This document shows positions 1-7,325 of a stretch of DNA of 32,981 nt, one piece after another (position 1 is the first letter of the stretch; every line of letters starts with the position of its first letter). The notes under the pieces were generated by a model that worked only from the letters and a program-made list of their open reading frames with translations, was not told the DNA's origin and did not search any database. Made by a program: the position numbers and the translations under genes. This DNA comes from Oscillospiraceae bacterium (lineage in GTDB: Bacteria; Bacillota; Clostridia; Oscillospirales; Oscillospiraceae): positions 1 through 32,981 of the forward strand of contig CAKASQ030000027.1 of NCBI GenBank assembly GCA_916988195.3, given 5' to 3'.

Positions 1-98
1 TACGACTGACGACGCTCGAATTAAGCTTTCTCATCTCTATCCAGAAATAAAATTTTAGAATTAATGAGCTACTACGCGTTGATTTGGGACATTCAGAA

Positions 99-130
99 GG
101 CCGCCCGCAAGTATCTTGCGGGCGGCCTTT
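99..130. terminator. Strong hairpin, probable intrinsic terminator
   Basis: A perfect 13-bp inverted repeat (GGCCGCCCGCAAG at 99-111, its complement at 115-127) has a 3-base loop and is followed by TTT. It probably ends a gene lying to the left of the window. No coding sequence was recognised in bases 1-98. Confidence 0.7.
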
Positions 131-457
131 GCCGGAAAAACGCATCACAGGCGCCGCTGCGGCTGTACGCGTATGAGAATTTGCCGCAGCTGTCCGCCGT
201 GATCTCCCGGAAAGCCACCGGCGAGGATCTGCTTTTTGCTCCTGCCGCCGCCGGCAAACAGCGACTGTGCATGAAACCGCGCGCAGGTCAAAAGCAGTAT
301 GGAACAAAACAGCCAGCGGGCGTTGGCGCAAGGCCGTTTGAAAGCATCTTCTATGGAAGCGTACTTTCTATCCTCCGCGCATCTGCCGCAAACTCTGGTT
401 CTATTGTACGCAGGCTTGGCGATTTTAGTTTGCCAATTTCTTCCTGAATTTCCGCCA
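131..457. other. Intergenic stretch, no recognisable gene
   Basis: About 330 bases separate the hairpin at 99-130 from the promoter of the NUDIX gene. Short open frames exist on both strands, but none has a good ribosome binding site or a recognisable protein motif. One frame (about 147-300) has GC-rich third positions that could reflect a decayed gene. I see nothing more in it. Confidence 0.5.
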
Positions 458-506
458 TTGACTTTCCACGTGCCAGAAGGTAAGATGAAAGACACAATAC
501 GAGGTG
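458..506 (+). promoter_or_regulatory. Sigma-A-type promoter and RBS of the NUDIX gene
   Basis: TTGACT at 458-463 and TAAGAT at 481-486 are separated by 17 bp, a good match to a housekeeping promoter. The Shine-Dalgarno GAGGTG at 501-506 lies 6 bases before the ATG at 513 and decides the start, in preference to the in-frame GTG at 504 that falls inside the SD itself. Confidence 0.6.
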
Positions 507-512
507 AAACGC

Positions 513-1073
513 ATGCAGAATTTTGAAAATTTAGTCGAAACGCAGGTAGAAAGCCGCGAAATTTTTGACGGACACATCATGCACGTTTTTAAAGACACCG
601 TGCGTCTTCCAAACGGCGCGGACGCTTCGCGCGAGTATATGCGCCATGTGGGTGCGGTGTGCGTTGTTCCGCTGCTGGACGACGGAAGCGTCCTTCTCGA
701 GCGGCAGTTCCGTTATCCCGTGGGGCAGGTCCTGATTGAAATCCCGGCAGGAAAGCTCGACAGCAAGGCCGAAGACCCGCAGGAGGCTGCAAAGCGCGAG
801 CTTCTGGAGGAAACCGGCGCGGTCGCGGGGGAGCTCATCGAGCTTGGCCTGTTTTTTCCGGCCTGCGCCTACAGCGACGAAGCCATTCACATGTACGCCG
901 CAAAGAACATCACCTTCCGCGAGCAAAAGCTGGACGAGGATGAGTTTTTGAATGTGTTCACCATGCCGCTGGAGCAGGCTGTTTCCGAGGTCCTCACCGG
1001 CAAAATCCCCGACGCAAAGACGCAGACGGCGTTACTCAAGATCTGGCTGCTGCGCCAGCAGGGGAAGCTGTAA
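513..1073 (+). CDS. nudF: NUDIX hydrolase, ADP-ribose pyrophosphatase type
   Basis: This 186-residue protein is predicted to hydrolyse ADP-ribose and related nucleoside diphosphate sugars to AMP and a sugar phosphate in the cytoplasm. The NUDIX box lies at about residues 80-103 (PAGKLD, then E-x7-REL-x-EETGA), preceded by the ERQFRYPVG and EIPAG segments typical of the ADP-ribose pyrophosphatase subgroup. Length is close to Bacillus subtilis NudF (about 185 residues). The loop between the box glycine and its first glutamate is one residue longer than the strict consensus (G-x6-E instead of G-x5-E). The gene has its own promoter and precedes the B12 riboswitch, so it is probably a separate transcription unit. 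The substrate is inferred from family resemblance; another nucleotide-sugar substrate is possible. Confidence 0.88.
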   Translation: MQNFENLVETQVESREIFDGHIMHVFKDTVRLPNGADASREYMRHVGAVCVVPLLDDGSVLLERQFRYPVGQVLIEIPAGKLDSKAEDPQEAAKRELLEETGAVAGELIELGLFFPACAYSDEAIHMYAAKNITFREQKLDEDEFLNVFTMPLEQAVSEVLTGKIPDAKTQTALLKIWLLRQQGKL

Positions 1074-1087
1074 GTTCATATCCGTTC

Positions 1088-1232
1088 CGTCCGGGCGGGG
1101 TGTATTCATACGCCCCATGGGAAAGAGGGTGCAAGTCCCCGCGAGTCGGTCACTGTGAAGCCGGGTTTCCGGATAAGCCAGACTGCCGCCCGGACGATTT
1201 GTTTCTGCCGGAACCGGAAGCACGCATATTTT
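1088..1232 (+). promoter_or_regulatory. Cobalamin riboswitch aptamer and switching region
   Basis: An 11-bp closing stem P1 pairs CGTCCGGGCGG (1088-1098) with CCGCCCGGACG (1186-1196). Inside it are the hallmark elements of the cobalamin family: a GGGAA segment, GGTGCAAGTCC (about 1128-1138) and GGTCACTGTGAAGCC (about 1148-1162). Bases 1197-1232 link the aptamer to the terminator and would hold any antiterminator pairing. In this family, binding of adenosyl- or methylcobalamin usually lowers expression of the downstream genes, which here make cobamides. Confidence 0.92.
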
Positions 1233-1266
1233 TGCCTGCGCCCAGACTCCGGCGCAGGCATTTTTT
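1233..1266 (+). terminator. Riboswitch-controlled intrinsic terminator
   Basis: TGCCTGCGCC (1233-1242) pairs perfectly with GGCGCAGGCA (1251-1260), followed by six T. The next gene starts only three bases after the T-run, so the only purine-rich sequence that could act as its ribosome binding site (the AGG near 1256) is inside the 3' arm of the hairpin. Confidence 0.9.
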
Positions 1267-1269
1267 ACG

Positions 1270-2070
1270 ATGAAAAAACAAAATCTTTATCTCTCCTCCA
1301 TCGCACCCGACGCGCCGGAGGCTGCAAAAGAATATGGCCTTGGGCTGGAGCTTGCCCAGTTCTGCACGGCGGCGTTTCTCGATAGCCCCGAGACGGTGGG
1401 CTCACTTTTCTCGCAGGACGCATCATGCGCGGATTTTTTGCAGGAATCGCTGGCGGTCTGCCTGTCTTCATCCGACCGCTTTGTAATGCACGGCCCCTTT
1501 AACGAACTAACCCCCGCTGCGATTGACCCGCTTGTGCTTAGAATCACGGAAAAGCGCTACCGGCAGGCCATCCAGAAGGCCGCGGAGCTGCGCGTCCCGA
1601 AGCTCGTTCTGCACGCGGGCTTTGTGCCGCTGGTGTATTATCCGGAGTGGTTCGTCTCGCGGTCCGTGCTTGTCTGGAAGCAGCTGATCCGGGATGTGCC
1701 GGAACATCTTACGGTGTGCCTCGAGAACGTTATGGAACCGGACGCTTCGATGCTTCTGGACATTGTCCGGCAGGTGAACGATGCGCGGCTCCGGCTCTGT
1801 CTCGACCTCGGCCATGCGAACACATCCGCCAGCCGGGCTTCTCCCGGGGAGTGGCTCCGCGACTGCGCGCCGTATCTTTCTCACATCCATTTACATAACA
1901 ACGACGGTATCCATGACCTGCACGCCCCGCTTTTTGAGGGCGTGATGGACATTGCCGCGCTTTTGAAGCAGCTCGACGCGCTTTGCCCGGACGCAAGCGT
2001 GACATTGGAGCTCTCTTCGTGCCGGAAATCGGTCGAATGGCTCGTCCGGCAGAACCTTTTGGAGGATTGA
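1270..2070 (+). CDS. TIM-barrel protein, sugar phosphate isomerase/epimerase-like, leading the B12 operon
   Basis: This 266-residue protein belongs to the xylose isomerase-like / AP endonuclease 2 superfamily. Visible candidate metal ligands follow the family order: H74 (HGPF), H115 (HAG), E152 (LEN), D179-x2-H182 (DLGH), H207 and H209 (HIHLHN), D212, D216/H218 and E247 (LELS). It is the first gene after the cobalamin riboswitch and lies 3 bases before cobT, so a role in cobamide metabolism is inferred. The substrate is unknown. Modification or supply of a ribose-phosphate or lower-ligand intermediate would fit. The ATG at 1270 lacks a free Shine-Dalgarno sequence. Confidence 0.8.
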   Translation: MKKQNLYLSSIAPDAPEAAKEYGLGLELAQFCTAAFLDSPETVGSLFSQDASCADFLQESLAVCLSSSDRFVMHGPFNELTPAAIDPLVLRITEKRYRQAIQKAAELRVPKLVLHAGFVPLVYYPEWFVSRSVLVWKQLIRDVPEHLTVCLENVMEPDASMLLDIVRQVNDARLRLCLDLGHANTSASRASPGEWLRDCAPYLSHIHLHNNDGIHDLHAPLFEGVMDIAALLKQLDALCPDASVTLELSSCRKSVEWLVRQNLLED

Positions 2071-2073
2071 TTC

Positions 2074-3174
2074 ATGACAGAATCGGAGCAAACATTACAA
2101 TCGAAGCTTTCCCGGATCACGGGCCTTGACGCAGGCGCAATGGAAAAGGCCCGCGCGCGGCAATCAGAGCTCGCCAAGCCCCCCGGAAGCCTCGGGCTTT
2201 TGGAGGACCTTTCTGTCCAGCTGGCGGGTATCACCGGACAGGTCAAAAACGAACTTTCCAAAACGCGCATCTACGTGCTCGCCGCGGACAACGGCGTGGT
2301 GGACGAAGGCGTGAGCTCCGCGCCGCAGACGGTCACGCTCGCGCAGTCGATCAATCTCACAAGAGGTCTTACCGGCGCGTCGTGCCTTGCCAAGCACTTC
2401 GGGGACGAGCTCGTCGTCGTCGACATGGGCATCAAGCTCCCGTATCATTGCCCCGAGATCGTCAACCGCAGTCTCGGCAAGGGCACGAAGAATCTGTACC
2501 GTGAGCCCGCCATGACGCGCGAACAGGCTGTCCGGGGCATTCTCACCGGCATCGAGCTTGCCGCGCAGGCAAAGCATGACGGCGTATCGATCCTTGGTGT
2601 CGGCGAAATGGGCATCGGCAACACGACGACTTCGTCTGCCGTTCTCTCCGCGCTTACAGGTGCAAGTGTAGAAGAAGTTACGGGGCGCGGCGGCGGCCTC
2701 ACGGATGCGGCGTTTCTTAAGAAAAAGCACGTCATTGAGCACGCGCTTTCGCTCCATGCCCCGGACAAAAACGACCCCATCGACGTTCTTTCCAAGGTCG
2801 GCGGATTCGACCTCTGCGCAATGACGGGCGTGTTTTTAGGCGCTGCCATCGAGCGCGTGCCGGTCGTGGTCGACGGGTTTATTTCCATCGTCGCGGCGCT
2901 CTGCGCCTCCCGGCTGGCCTCTCACGCAAAGGCGTATTTCCTCGGCTCGCACCGCTCGTTTGAGATCGGCTACCAGCTGGCGGAACAGGAGCTGGGTCTG
3001 CATCCCTGCCTGGAGCTTGGCATGCGCCTTGGAGAGGGGAGCGGCTGCCCGATTGCATTCCGTGTGGTCGAGGCGGCGTGCGCCGTCATGTGCACCATGG
3101 CAACCTTCCCGGAGGCCGCCATTGACGACGAATACTTAACGGATATCCGCGCAAAGGACAGCTTTACGGTATGA
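2074..3174 (+). CDS. cobT: Nicotinate-nucleotide-dimethylbenzimidazole phosphoribosyltransferase
   Basis: CobT transfers phosphoribose from nicotinate mononucleotide to a lower-ligand base, giving an alpha-riboside phosphate for the cobamide nucleotide loop. The 366-residue length is typical. Family motifs are PPGSLG (36-41), ADNGVVDEGVS (71-81), GEMGIGNTT (177-185), GRGGGLTD (204-211) and LGEGSG (319-324); E321 corresponds to the catalytic glutamate of Salmonella CobT. The SD GGAGGA at 2061-2066 is 7 bases before the ATG. Its stop overlaps the cobU start as ATGA, implying translational coupling. The base used (dimethylbenzimidazole or another) cannot be told from sequence. Confidence 0.96.
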   Translation: MTESEQTLQSKLSRITGLDAGAMEKARARQSELAKPPGSLGLLEDLSVQLAGITGQVKNELSKTRIYVLAADNGVVDEGVSSAPQTVTLAQSINLTRGLTGASCLAKHFGDELVVVDMGIKLPYHCPEIVNRSLGKGTKNLYREPAMTREQAVRGILTGIELAAQAKHDGVSILGVGEMGIGNTTTSSAVLSALTGASVEEVTGRGGGLTDAAFLKKKHVIEHALSLHAPDKNDPIDVLSKVGGFDLCAMTGVFLGAAIERVPVVVDGFISIVAALCASRLASHAKAYFLGSHRSFEIGYQLAEQELGLHPCLELGMRLGEGSGCPIAFRVVEAACAVMCTMATFPEAAIDDEYLTDIRAKDSFTV

Positions 3175-3704
3175 CGTATTTTCTTTCCGGCGGCTCGAAA
3201 AGCGGCAAATCGATGCTCGCCCAGCAAATTTCCAAGTCCCTTCCCGCGCCGCACTATTATCTCGCGACCCTTCGCCCGACAGACGAAGAAGACCGCGCCA
3301 TTGTCAGGCGGCACTTACAAGAGCGCGACGGCTGGGGCTTTGAGACGATCGAGTGCGAAAGCGGCATTCTGTCAGCCCTGGACCTTGCACCCCAAAATGG
3401 CACATTTTTACTCGACAGTGTGACCGCGCTTCTGGCCAATGAAATGTTCCGCGCGGACGGTTCGGTCGATATTTCTGCAGGCGAGCGGCTGGCGGATGAT
3501 CTTGTCCGGTTCGCGGAGCTTGCCTCAAACGTCGTGTTTGTCGCGGACTTCGTCTTTTCCGACGGGCGCGACTATGGGGAACTCACAGAAATCTATAAAA
3601 AAGCACTGGGGCATATCGGCGTGAAATTGGCTGCGGCTTGCTGCAATGTCGCGGAGCTCTCGGCGTCGATCCCCATGTGGTATAAAGGAGGGTGGACGAC
3701 ATGA
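3171..3704 (+). CDS. cobU: Adenosylcobinamide kinase / guanylyltransferase
   Basis: CobU phosphorylates adenosylcobinamide and then makes adenosylcobinamide-GDP. The 177-residue protein starts with the P-loop GGSKSGKS (7-14), followed by ATLRPTDEED and an RRHLQERD segment that match the family's nucleotide-handling region, and a C-terminal FVADFVFSDGRDYGELTEIY stretch. It overlaps cobT and cobS by 4 bases each (ATGA junctions). Together with cobS and cobC it completes nucleotide-loop assembly. A second, shorter CobU-like protein is encoded at 4465-4836, so the two activities may be divided between them. Confidence 0.92.
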   Translation: MTYFLSGGSKSGKSMLAQQISKSLPAPHYYLATLRPTDEEDRAIVRRHLQERDGWGFETIECESGILSALDLAPQNGTFLLDSVTALLANEMFRADGSVDISAGERLADDLVRFAELASNVVFVADFVFSDGRDYGELTEIYKKALGHIGVKLAAACCNVAELSASIPMWYKGGWTT

Positions 3705-4474
3705 AAACGCAGATCACCGCCTTTTTCATGGCGTGGGGGATGTTTCTGTCCATTCCGTGCCCGGCAAAAATCTGGGACGAAAAAGCACGGCCCTGGCAGC
3801 TGGTGTATCTGCCGCTCGTGGGGCTGCTTGTCGGCGTAGTTTGGGCCTTGGCCGCGTATCTTACGGGGCTTTTCGGAAGACTCCCGGCCATCTGCGCCGT
3901 AATCTTGGCTGCGCTTCCGTTTCTGCTCACGGGCTTTATTCACCTGGACGGCTTCATGGACTGCTGCGACGCGATCTTGTCCCGGCGGGATTTATCGACC
4001 CGGCAGAAGATTTTAAAGGACTCGCATGTAGGATCGTTTGCCGTCGTGTGTACGATTTTCCTGATGCTCGCCATGTTCGCGGCATTTCGGGATTTTGACA
4101 TAAAAAACGGCTTTGGGGGGCTGATTCTGATTCCGGTCTTCTCGCGCTTTGCCTCGAGCTTCTGCGTGTTCGCCTGCCGCCCGATGCAGACGAGCCAGTA
4201 CGCGTCCGGCTTTGAAGCGAAGCAAAACAAGCGGCAGCTGACCGCGCTCGTGATTTTAAACGTGCTGGCCATTTTTGCAGGGCTCTTGCTGCTTCCACAC
4301 GCGTGGTTCACCGCGGCGGCCATCGGCGCGGAAGCGTTTGCGCTGCTGGTCTCGTTCGGTGCACGGCGGAACCTTGGCGGCATGTCGGGCGATATCTCGG
4401 GATTTTCATTGACATTGGGCGAGCTGGCGGGGCTTTTGCTGCTGCTTGCCGGACAGGGGGCGCTATGGAGCTGA
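3701..4474 (+). CDS. cobS: Adenosylcobinamide-GDP ribazoletransferase (cobalamin synthase)
   Basis: CobS is the integral membrane enzyme that joins adenosylcobinamide-GDP to alpha-ribazole or its phosphate. The 257-residue protein has several hydrophobic segments and the family motifs GFIHLDGFMDCCDA (78-91) and KDSHVGSF (106-113), which carry the acidic metal-binding residues. The ATG at 3701 is preferred over the in-frame GTG at 3692 because AAGGAGGG (3685-3692) is 8 bases before it and because it forms an ATGA overlap with the cobU stop, as elsewhere in this operon. Confidence 0.93.
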   Translation: MKTQITAFFMAWGMFLSIPCPAKIWDEKARPWQLVYLPLVGLLVGVVWALAAYLTGLFGRLPAICAVILAALPFLLTGFIHLDGFMDCCDAILSRRDLSTRQKILKDSHVGSFAVVCTIFLMLAMFAAFRDFDIKNGFGGLILIPVFSRFASSFCVFACRPMQTSQYASGFEAKQNKRQLTALVILNVLAIFAGLLLLPHAWFTAAAIGAEAFALLVSFGARRNLGGMSGDISGFSLTLGELAGLLLLLAGQGALWS

Positions 4475-4836
4475 TTTTCGGCGGCGCGTATCAGGGAAAG
4501 ACACAGTATGCCGCAGAGAAATATAATCTCAAGGACGAAGAGATTTTTACCTGCGAGGGTCTCGAGTTCGACCGGACTGCCCGCTGCATCCGCCATCTCG
4601 AGCGCTTCGTGAAAGCGTGCACGGACAAAGGCCTGGACGCGCGGGAGGAATTTGAACGGCAAAACCCGGGCGCTGTCTGCCTGATCACGGACGATATTTC
4701 CTGCGGCATTGTCCCGCTCGATGATAAAGAGCGCGCATGGCGCGAAGCGTCCGGCCGTCTTTTATCGTTTCTCGCGAAACGGGCGGATACGGTGACGCGG
4801 GTGTTCTGCGGTCTTCCGCTGGAGGTAAAGCCATGA
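4465..4836 (+). CDS. Short CobU-like P-loop protein
   Basis: A 123-residue protein has a P-loop at its N-terminus (GGAYQGKT, 6-13) and a C-terminal half resembling CobU (DDISCGIVPLDDKERAWREA, then an FCGLPLEVK ending). It is about two thirds the length of a full CobU. Its start lies 10 bases inside cobS and its stop overlaps cobC as ATGA, so it is translated within the cob operon. It may be a dedicated cobinamide kinase, a partner of CobU, or a regulatory nucleotide-binding protein. The usual NEVG-type motif is replaced by DDISCG, so bifunctional activity is doubtful. The family assignment is a motif-based inference. Confidence 0.78.
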   Translation: MELIFGGAYQGKTQYAAEKYNLKDEEIFTCEGLEFDRTARCIRHLERFVKACTDKGLDAREEFERQNPGAVCLITDDISCGIVPLDDKERAWREASGRLLSFLAKRADTVTRVFCGLPLEVKP

Positions 4837-5408
4837 ACCGGCTCGTTCTCCTGCGCCATGGGCGCACCGAGGGCACCGAGCGGCATTTATATTACGGCGC
4901 GACCGACCTTCCGCTCTTGGAAGACGGCGTTCAGGATTTACAACTTGCGGCCGCGCGCGGCGTTTACCCATCTCCGGACGGCTTTACGTTCGTGACCTCC
5001 GGCATGCTGCGCGCGAACCAGACGCTGCGCGCGATTTACGGCGATGTGCCGTTTTCCGTGATCGATGATCTGCGCGAGGTCAATTTTGGCATTTTCGAGA
5101 TGAAGAGCTATGAAGACCTGAAAACCGAGCCGGTCTATCAGGACTGGCTCGCGGGCGACTGGTTCCGGAACGTGCCGCCGGGTGGAGAATCATTCGCAGA
5201 CAGCGAAGCGCGGCTTTTGCGCGGATTGGATGAGCTTCTTTCCCGCAAGGATAACACGATCTGCGTCTGCCATGGCGGGACGATTCTCACCGCGATGGCA
5301 AACTTATTCCCGGAAGAGGGAAAAGACGGCTACGCCTGGCAGCCGAAACCCGGCTTTGGATACGAAATCGATCTGGTAAATCACGTATATCTTCCAATTC
5401 CAGGCTAA
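4833..5408 (+). CDS. cobC: Histidine phosphatase, alpha-ribazole phosphatase
   Basis: CobC removes the phosphate from alpha-ribazole 5'-phosphate or from cobalamin 5'-phosphate. The 191-residue protein starts with LVLLRHGRTEGT, where the RHG histidine (H9) is the phospho-acceptor. It also has REVNFGIFE with the acid/base glutamate region and VCHGGTI with the second histidine. The SD GGAGGT (4821-4826) lies 6 bases before the ATG. It is the last gene of the riboswitch operon. A general phosphoglycerate mutase-like phosphatase is the alternative, but the operon context strongly favours CobC. Confidence 0.9.
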   Translation: MNRLVLLRHGRTEGTERHLYYGATDLPLLEDGVQDLQLAAARGVYPSPDGFTFVTSGMLRANQTLRAIYGDVPFSVIDDLREVNFGIFEMKSYEDLKTEPVYQDWLAGDWFRNVPPGGESFADSEARLLRGLDELLSRKDNTICVCHGGTILTAMANLFPEEGKDGYAWQPKPGFGYEIDLVNHVYLPIPG

Positions 5409-5413
5409 TTTCG

Positions 5414-5506
5414 TTGCAAGATTTTAAATTCTGTGCTATGATGCTTTCACACCGCAGTTCGATGTTTCTGCGCCCCATGCTTGGGCGCGTTTTTGAAAAC
5501 GGAGGT
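5414..5506 (+). promoter_or_regulatory. Promoter, leader hairpin and RBS of the toroid-SLH gene
   Basis: TTGCAA (5414-5419) and TATGAT (5437-5442) have a 17-bp spacer, so transcription should start near 5449. Within the short leader, GCGCCC (5470-5475) pairs with GGGCGC (5483-5488) and is followed by GTTTTT, which looks like an intrinsic terminator placed just before the SD GGAGGT (5501-5506). The hairpin may be an attenuator or may end read-through from cobC. Confidence 0.55.
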
Positions 5507-5512
5507 ACGATG

Positions 5513-7081
5513 ATGAAACGATTTTTGACGATTTTTCTGACGCTCGCGCTGCTTTTGGGCCTCTTTGCCCTTCCGGCGGGTGCGTCGTCCGCAGCGTTGG
5601 ATACCGCTGCAAAAAAGGCGGCGGCCTTCGCCGTCTCAAGCGTGCCGCATCCCGGCGCGGGCGATGATTGGGCTGTCATCGGCGCAGTGCGCGGCGGCTT
5701 TGACATCCCCGAGCACTGGACGGATTCCTACTACCGCGCGATTGCAGCCAAGCTTCAGGAAACAGACGGCGTTTTATCGAAGACCCGCCTGACGGAATAT
5801 GCGCGCGTCGTTCTCGGGCTCACGGCTATCGGCGAAAATCCGCGGAATGTCGCAGGCTATAATCTGCTTGCGCCGCTTGCCGATTACGATGCGGCGACCC
5901 AGCCCGGGGTCACGTCGGCGGCCTACGTGTTGCTGGCGCTCGACTGCGGAAATTATAAAATTCCGACCGTAGAAGAAGGGAAAACGCAGGCCACGCGCCC
6001 GATGTATGTCGATTTCATGCTCGGCCAGCAGCTCTCAGACGGCGGCTGGGCCATCGGCTCGGAGGAAGCGGACCCCGATGTGACGGCGATGGTTTTGCAG
6101 GCGCTCGCGCCCTATCAGGAGAGCACCCCGGTTAAGAATGCGGTCGCCCTCGGCGTGACCCGGCTGTCCGCTCTTCAAAATGACGACGGTGGCTACAGCT
6201 CGTGGGGCTACACGTCTTCCGAGTCCTGCTCGCAGGTCGTGCTCACGCTCTGCGCGCTGGGAATCTCGATGGACGACAGCCGCTTTGTGAAAAACGGCAA
6301 GAGCGTTCTTGACAAGCTCCTGACCTATCAGCTCTCAGACGGCAGCTTCTGCCACGACGACAGCTTCGACGCGTACGCGACCATGCAGGCGCTCTGCGCG
6401 CTTGCGGCAGCAGTCCGGCAGGCAGGTGGCAAGACGGCGTTTTTCACGATGACGGACGTTTCAAAGCACATACACACACCGCAGTCCGGTGTGACGGCGC
6501 ACACCTCGCGTCTGGCAGAAACTCCAGCATTCACCGACACAAAGGGAATTGCAGCACAGCAGGCGATTGAAACACTCGCGGCCTACGGCGTTCTCAACGG
6601 CATGACAAAGACGACCTTCGAGCCCGCCGCGAACCTCACGCGCGCGCAGTTCGCAAAAATTGTCGTCGGCGCTCTGAATCTCACTCCCGAATACCGCGGC
6701 ACGTTCAAGGATGTGGCGCAGTCGGCGTGGTACGCTCCCTATGTCGACACGGCGGCGGCCTACGGCATTGTCAACGGCGTGGGCGATGGGAAATTTAACC
6801 CCGACGGCGCGATCACCGTGCAGGAAGCGGCGGCCATGACGGCGCGCGCAGCGTCTCTTTGCGGCATGGATCCGGCGCTGGAGCATCCGGACACGGCCCT
6901 TCGCGCGTACTCAGACGCATCCCGCGTCTCCTCGTGGGCAAAGCTCTCCATGGCCTACTGCGCGGCCTCCGGCCTCTGGGCACAGGGCGCTTCGGCGCTC
7001 ACCCCCACCCGGCAGATCACGCGCGGCGAAATTGCGCAGATGCTCTGCGGTCTGCTGCTCCGTGCGAATCTTCTTCAGTAA
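5513..7081 (+). CDS. Exported alpha/alpha-toroid (prenyltransferase-like) protein with three SLH repeats
   Basis: The 522-residue protein has a signal peptide (1-25: KR, a long hydrophobic core, PAGA-SS), then a region at about 30-315 built of alpha/alpha-toroid repeats with the squalene-cyclase-type motif (QLSDGGWAIG, QNDDGGYSSWG, QLSDGSFCHDD). Three S-layer homology domains at about 340-522 anchor it to cell wall polymers. The GGAGGT SD favours the second of two adjacent ATGs. The same fold forms the base-binding half of animal intrinsic factor and transcobalamin, and the gene sits between cobamide salvage genes and an ECF importer, so it may capture corrinoids at the surface. I see no DUF4430-like beta domain. 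Catalysis on isoprenoids is unlikely for a secreted SLH protein. Confidence 0.82.
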   Translation: MKRFLTIFLTLALLLGLFALPAGASSAALDTAAKKAAAFAVSSVPHPGAGDDWAVIGAVRGGFDIPEHWTDSYYRAIAAKLQETDGVLSKTRLTEYARVVLGLTAIGENPRNVAGYNLLAPLADYDAATQPGVTSAAYVLLALDCGNYKIPTVEEGKTQATRPMYVDFMLGQQLSDGGWAIGSEEADPDVTAMVLQALAPYQESTPVKNAVALGVTRLSALQNDDGGYSSWGYTSSESCSQVVLTLCALGISMDDSRFVKNGKSVLDKLLTYQLSDGSFCHDDSFDAYATMQALCALAAAVRQAGGKTAFFTMTDVSKHIHTPQSGVTAHTSRLAETPAFTDTKGIAAQQAIETLAAYGVLNGMTKTTFEPAANLTRAQFAKIVVGALNLTPEYRGTFKDVAQSAWYAPYVDTAAAYGIVNGVGDGKFNPDGAITVQEAAAMTARAASLCGMDPALEHPDTALRAYSDASRVSSWAKLSMAYCAASGLWAQGASALTPTRQITRGEIAQMLCGLLLRANLLQ

Positions 7082-7095
7082 GTAAGGCCTTCATA

Positions 7096-7120
7096 GAGCC
7101 GCGCAAATGCGCGGCTCTTT
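7096..7120 (+). terminator. Intrinsic terminator after the toroid-SLH gene
   Basis: GAGCCGCGCA (7096-7105) pairs with TGCGCGGCTC (7108-7117) and is followed by TTTCGTTT, 15 bases after the stop codon. Confidence 0.85.
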
Positions 7121-7155
7121 CGTTTGTCCGGACAAATACATTTTCCCGGGAGGTT

Positions 7156-7262
7156 CGTAGGGGGCGATGCCCACATCGCCCCATTGGGCAGTACGAATTC
7201 GCCGGAGATTTCCGTTAAAACAGATTGTTCCGCCGGGTCGATGTGGGCATCGACCCCTACGC
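7156..7262. repeat. Palindromic intergenic repeat element, two inverted hairpin units
   Basis: Unit 1 (7157-7182) contains GGGGCGATG-CCCA-CATCGCCCC, a perfect hairpin. Unit 2 (7235-7261) contains GGGTCGATG-TGGG-CATCGACCC, also perfect. The two units are near-exact reverse complements of each other, including the outer GTAGGGG / CCCCTAC, so the whole 106-bp block can also fold as one long palindrome. A related GC-rich stretch ending in CCGCCCCTACG follows at about 7268-7300. The architecture resembles a small dispersed repeat or MITE-like element rather than a gene. Confidence 0.7.
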
Positions 7263-7325
7263 AAAAGCGGGGGGATTTTGCAAATTCCGCCCCTACGAAG
7301 TCTCTTCAACTCGGAAAGGGGAACC

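Noticed and set aside
64-526. Short overlapping open frames on both strands before the NUDIX gene, including one with a hydrophobic segment at 299-526.
   Set aside because: Poor ribosome binding sites, no recognisable motif, one spans the terminator at 99-130, and the 299-526 frame runs through the predicted NUDIX promoter and start.
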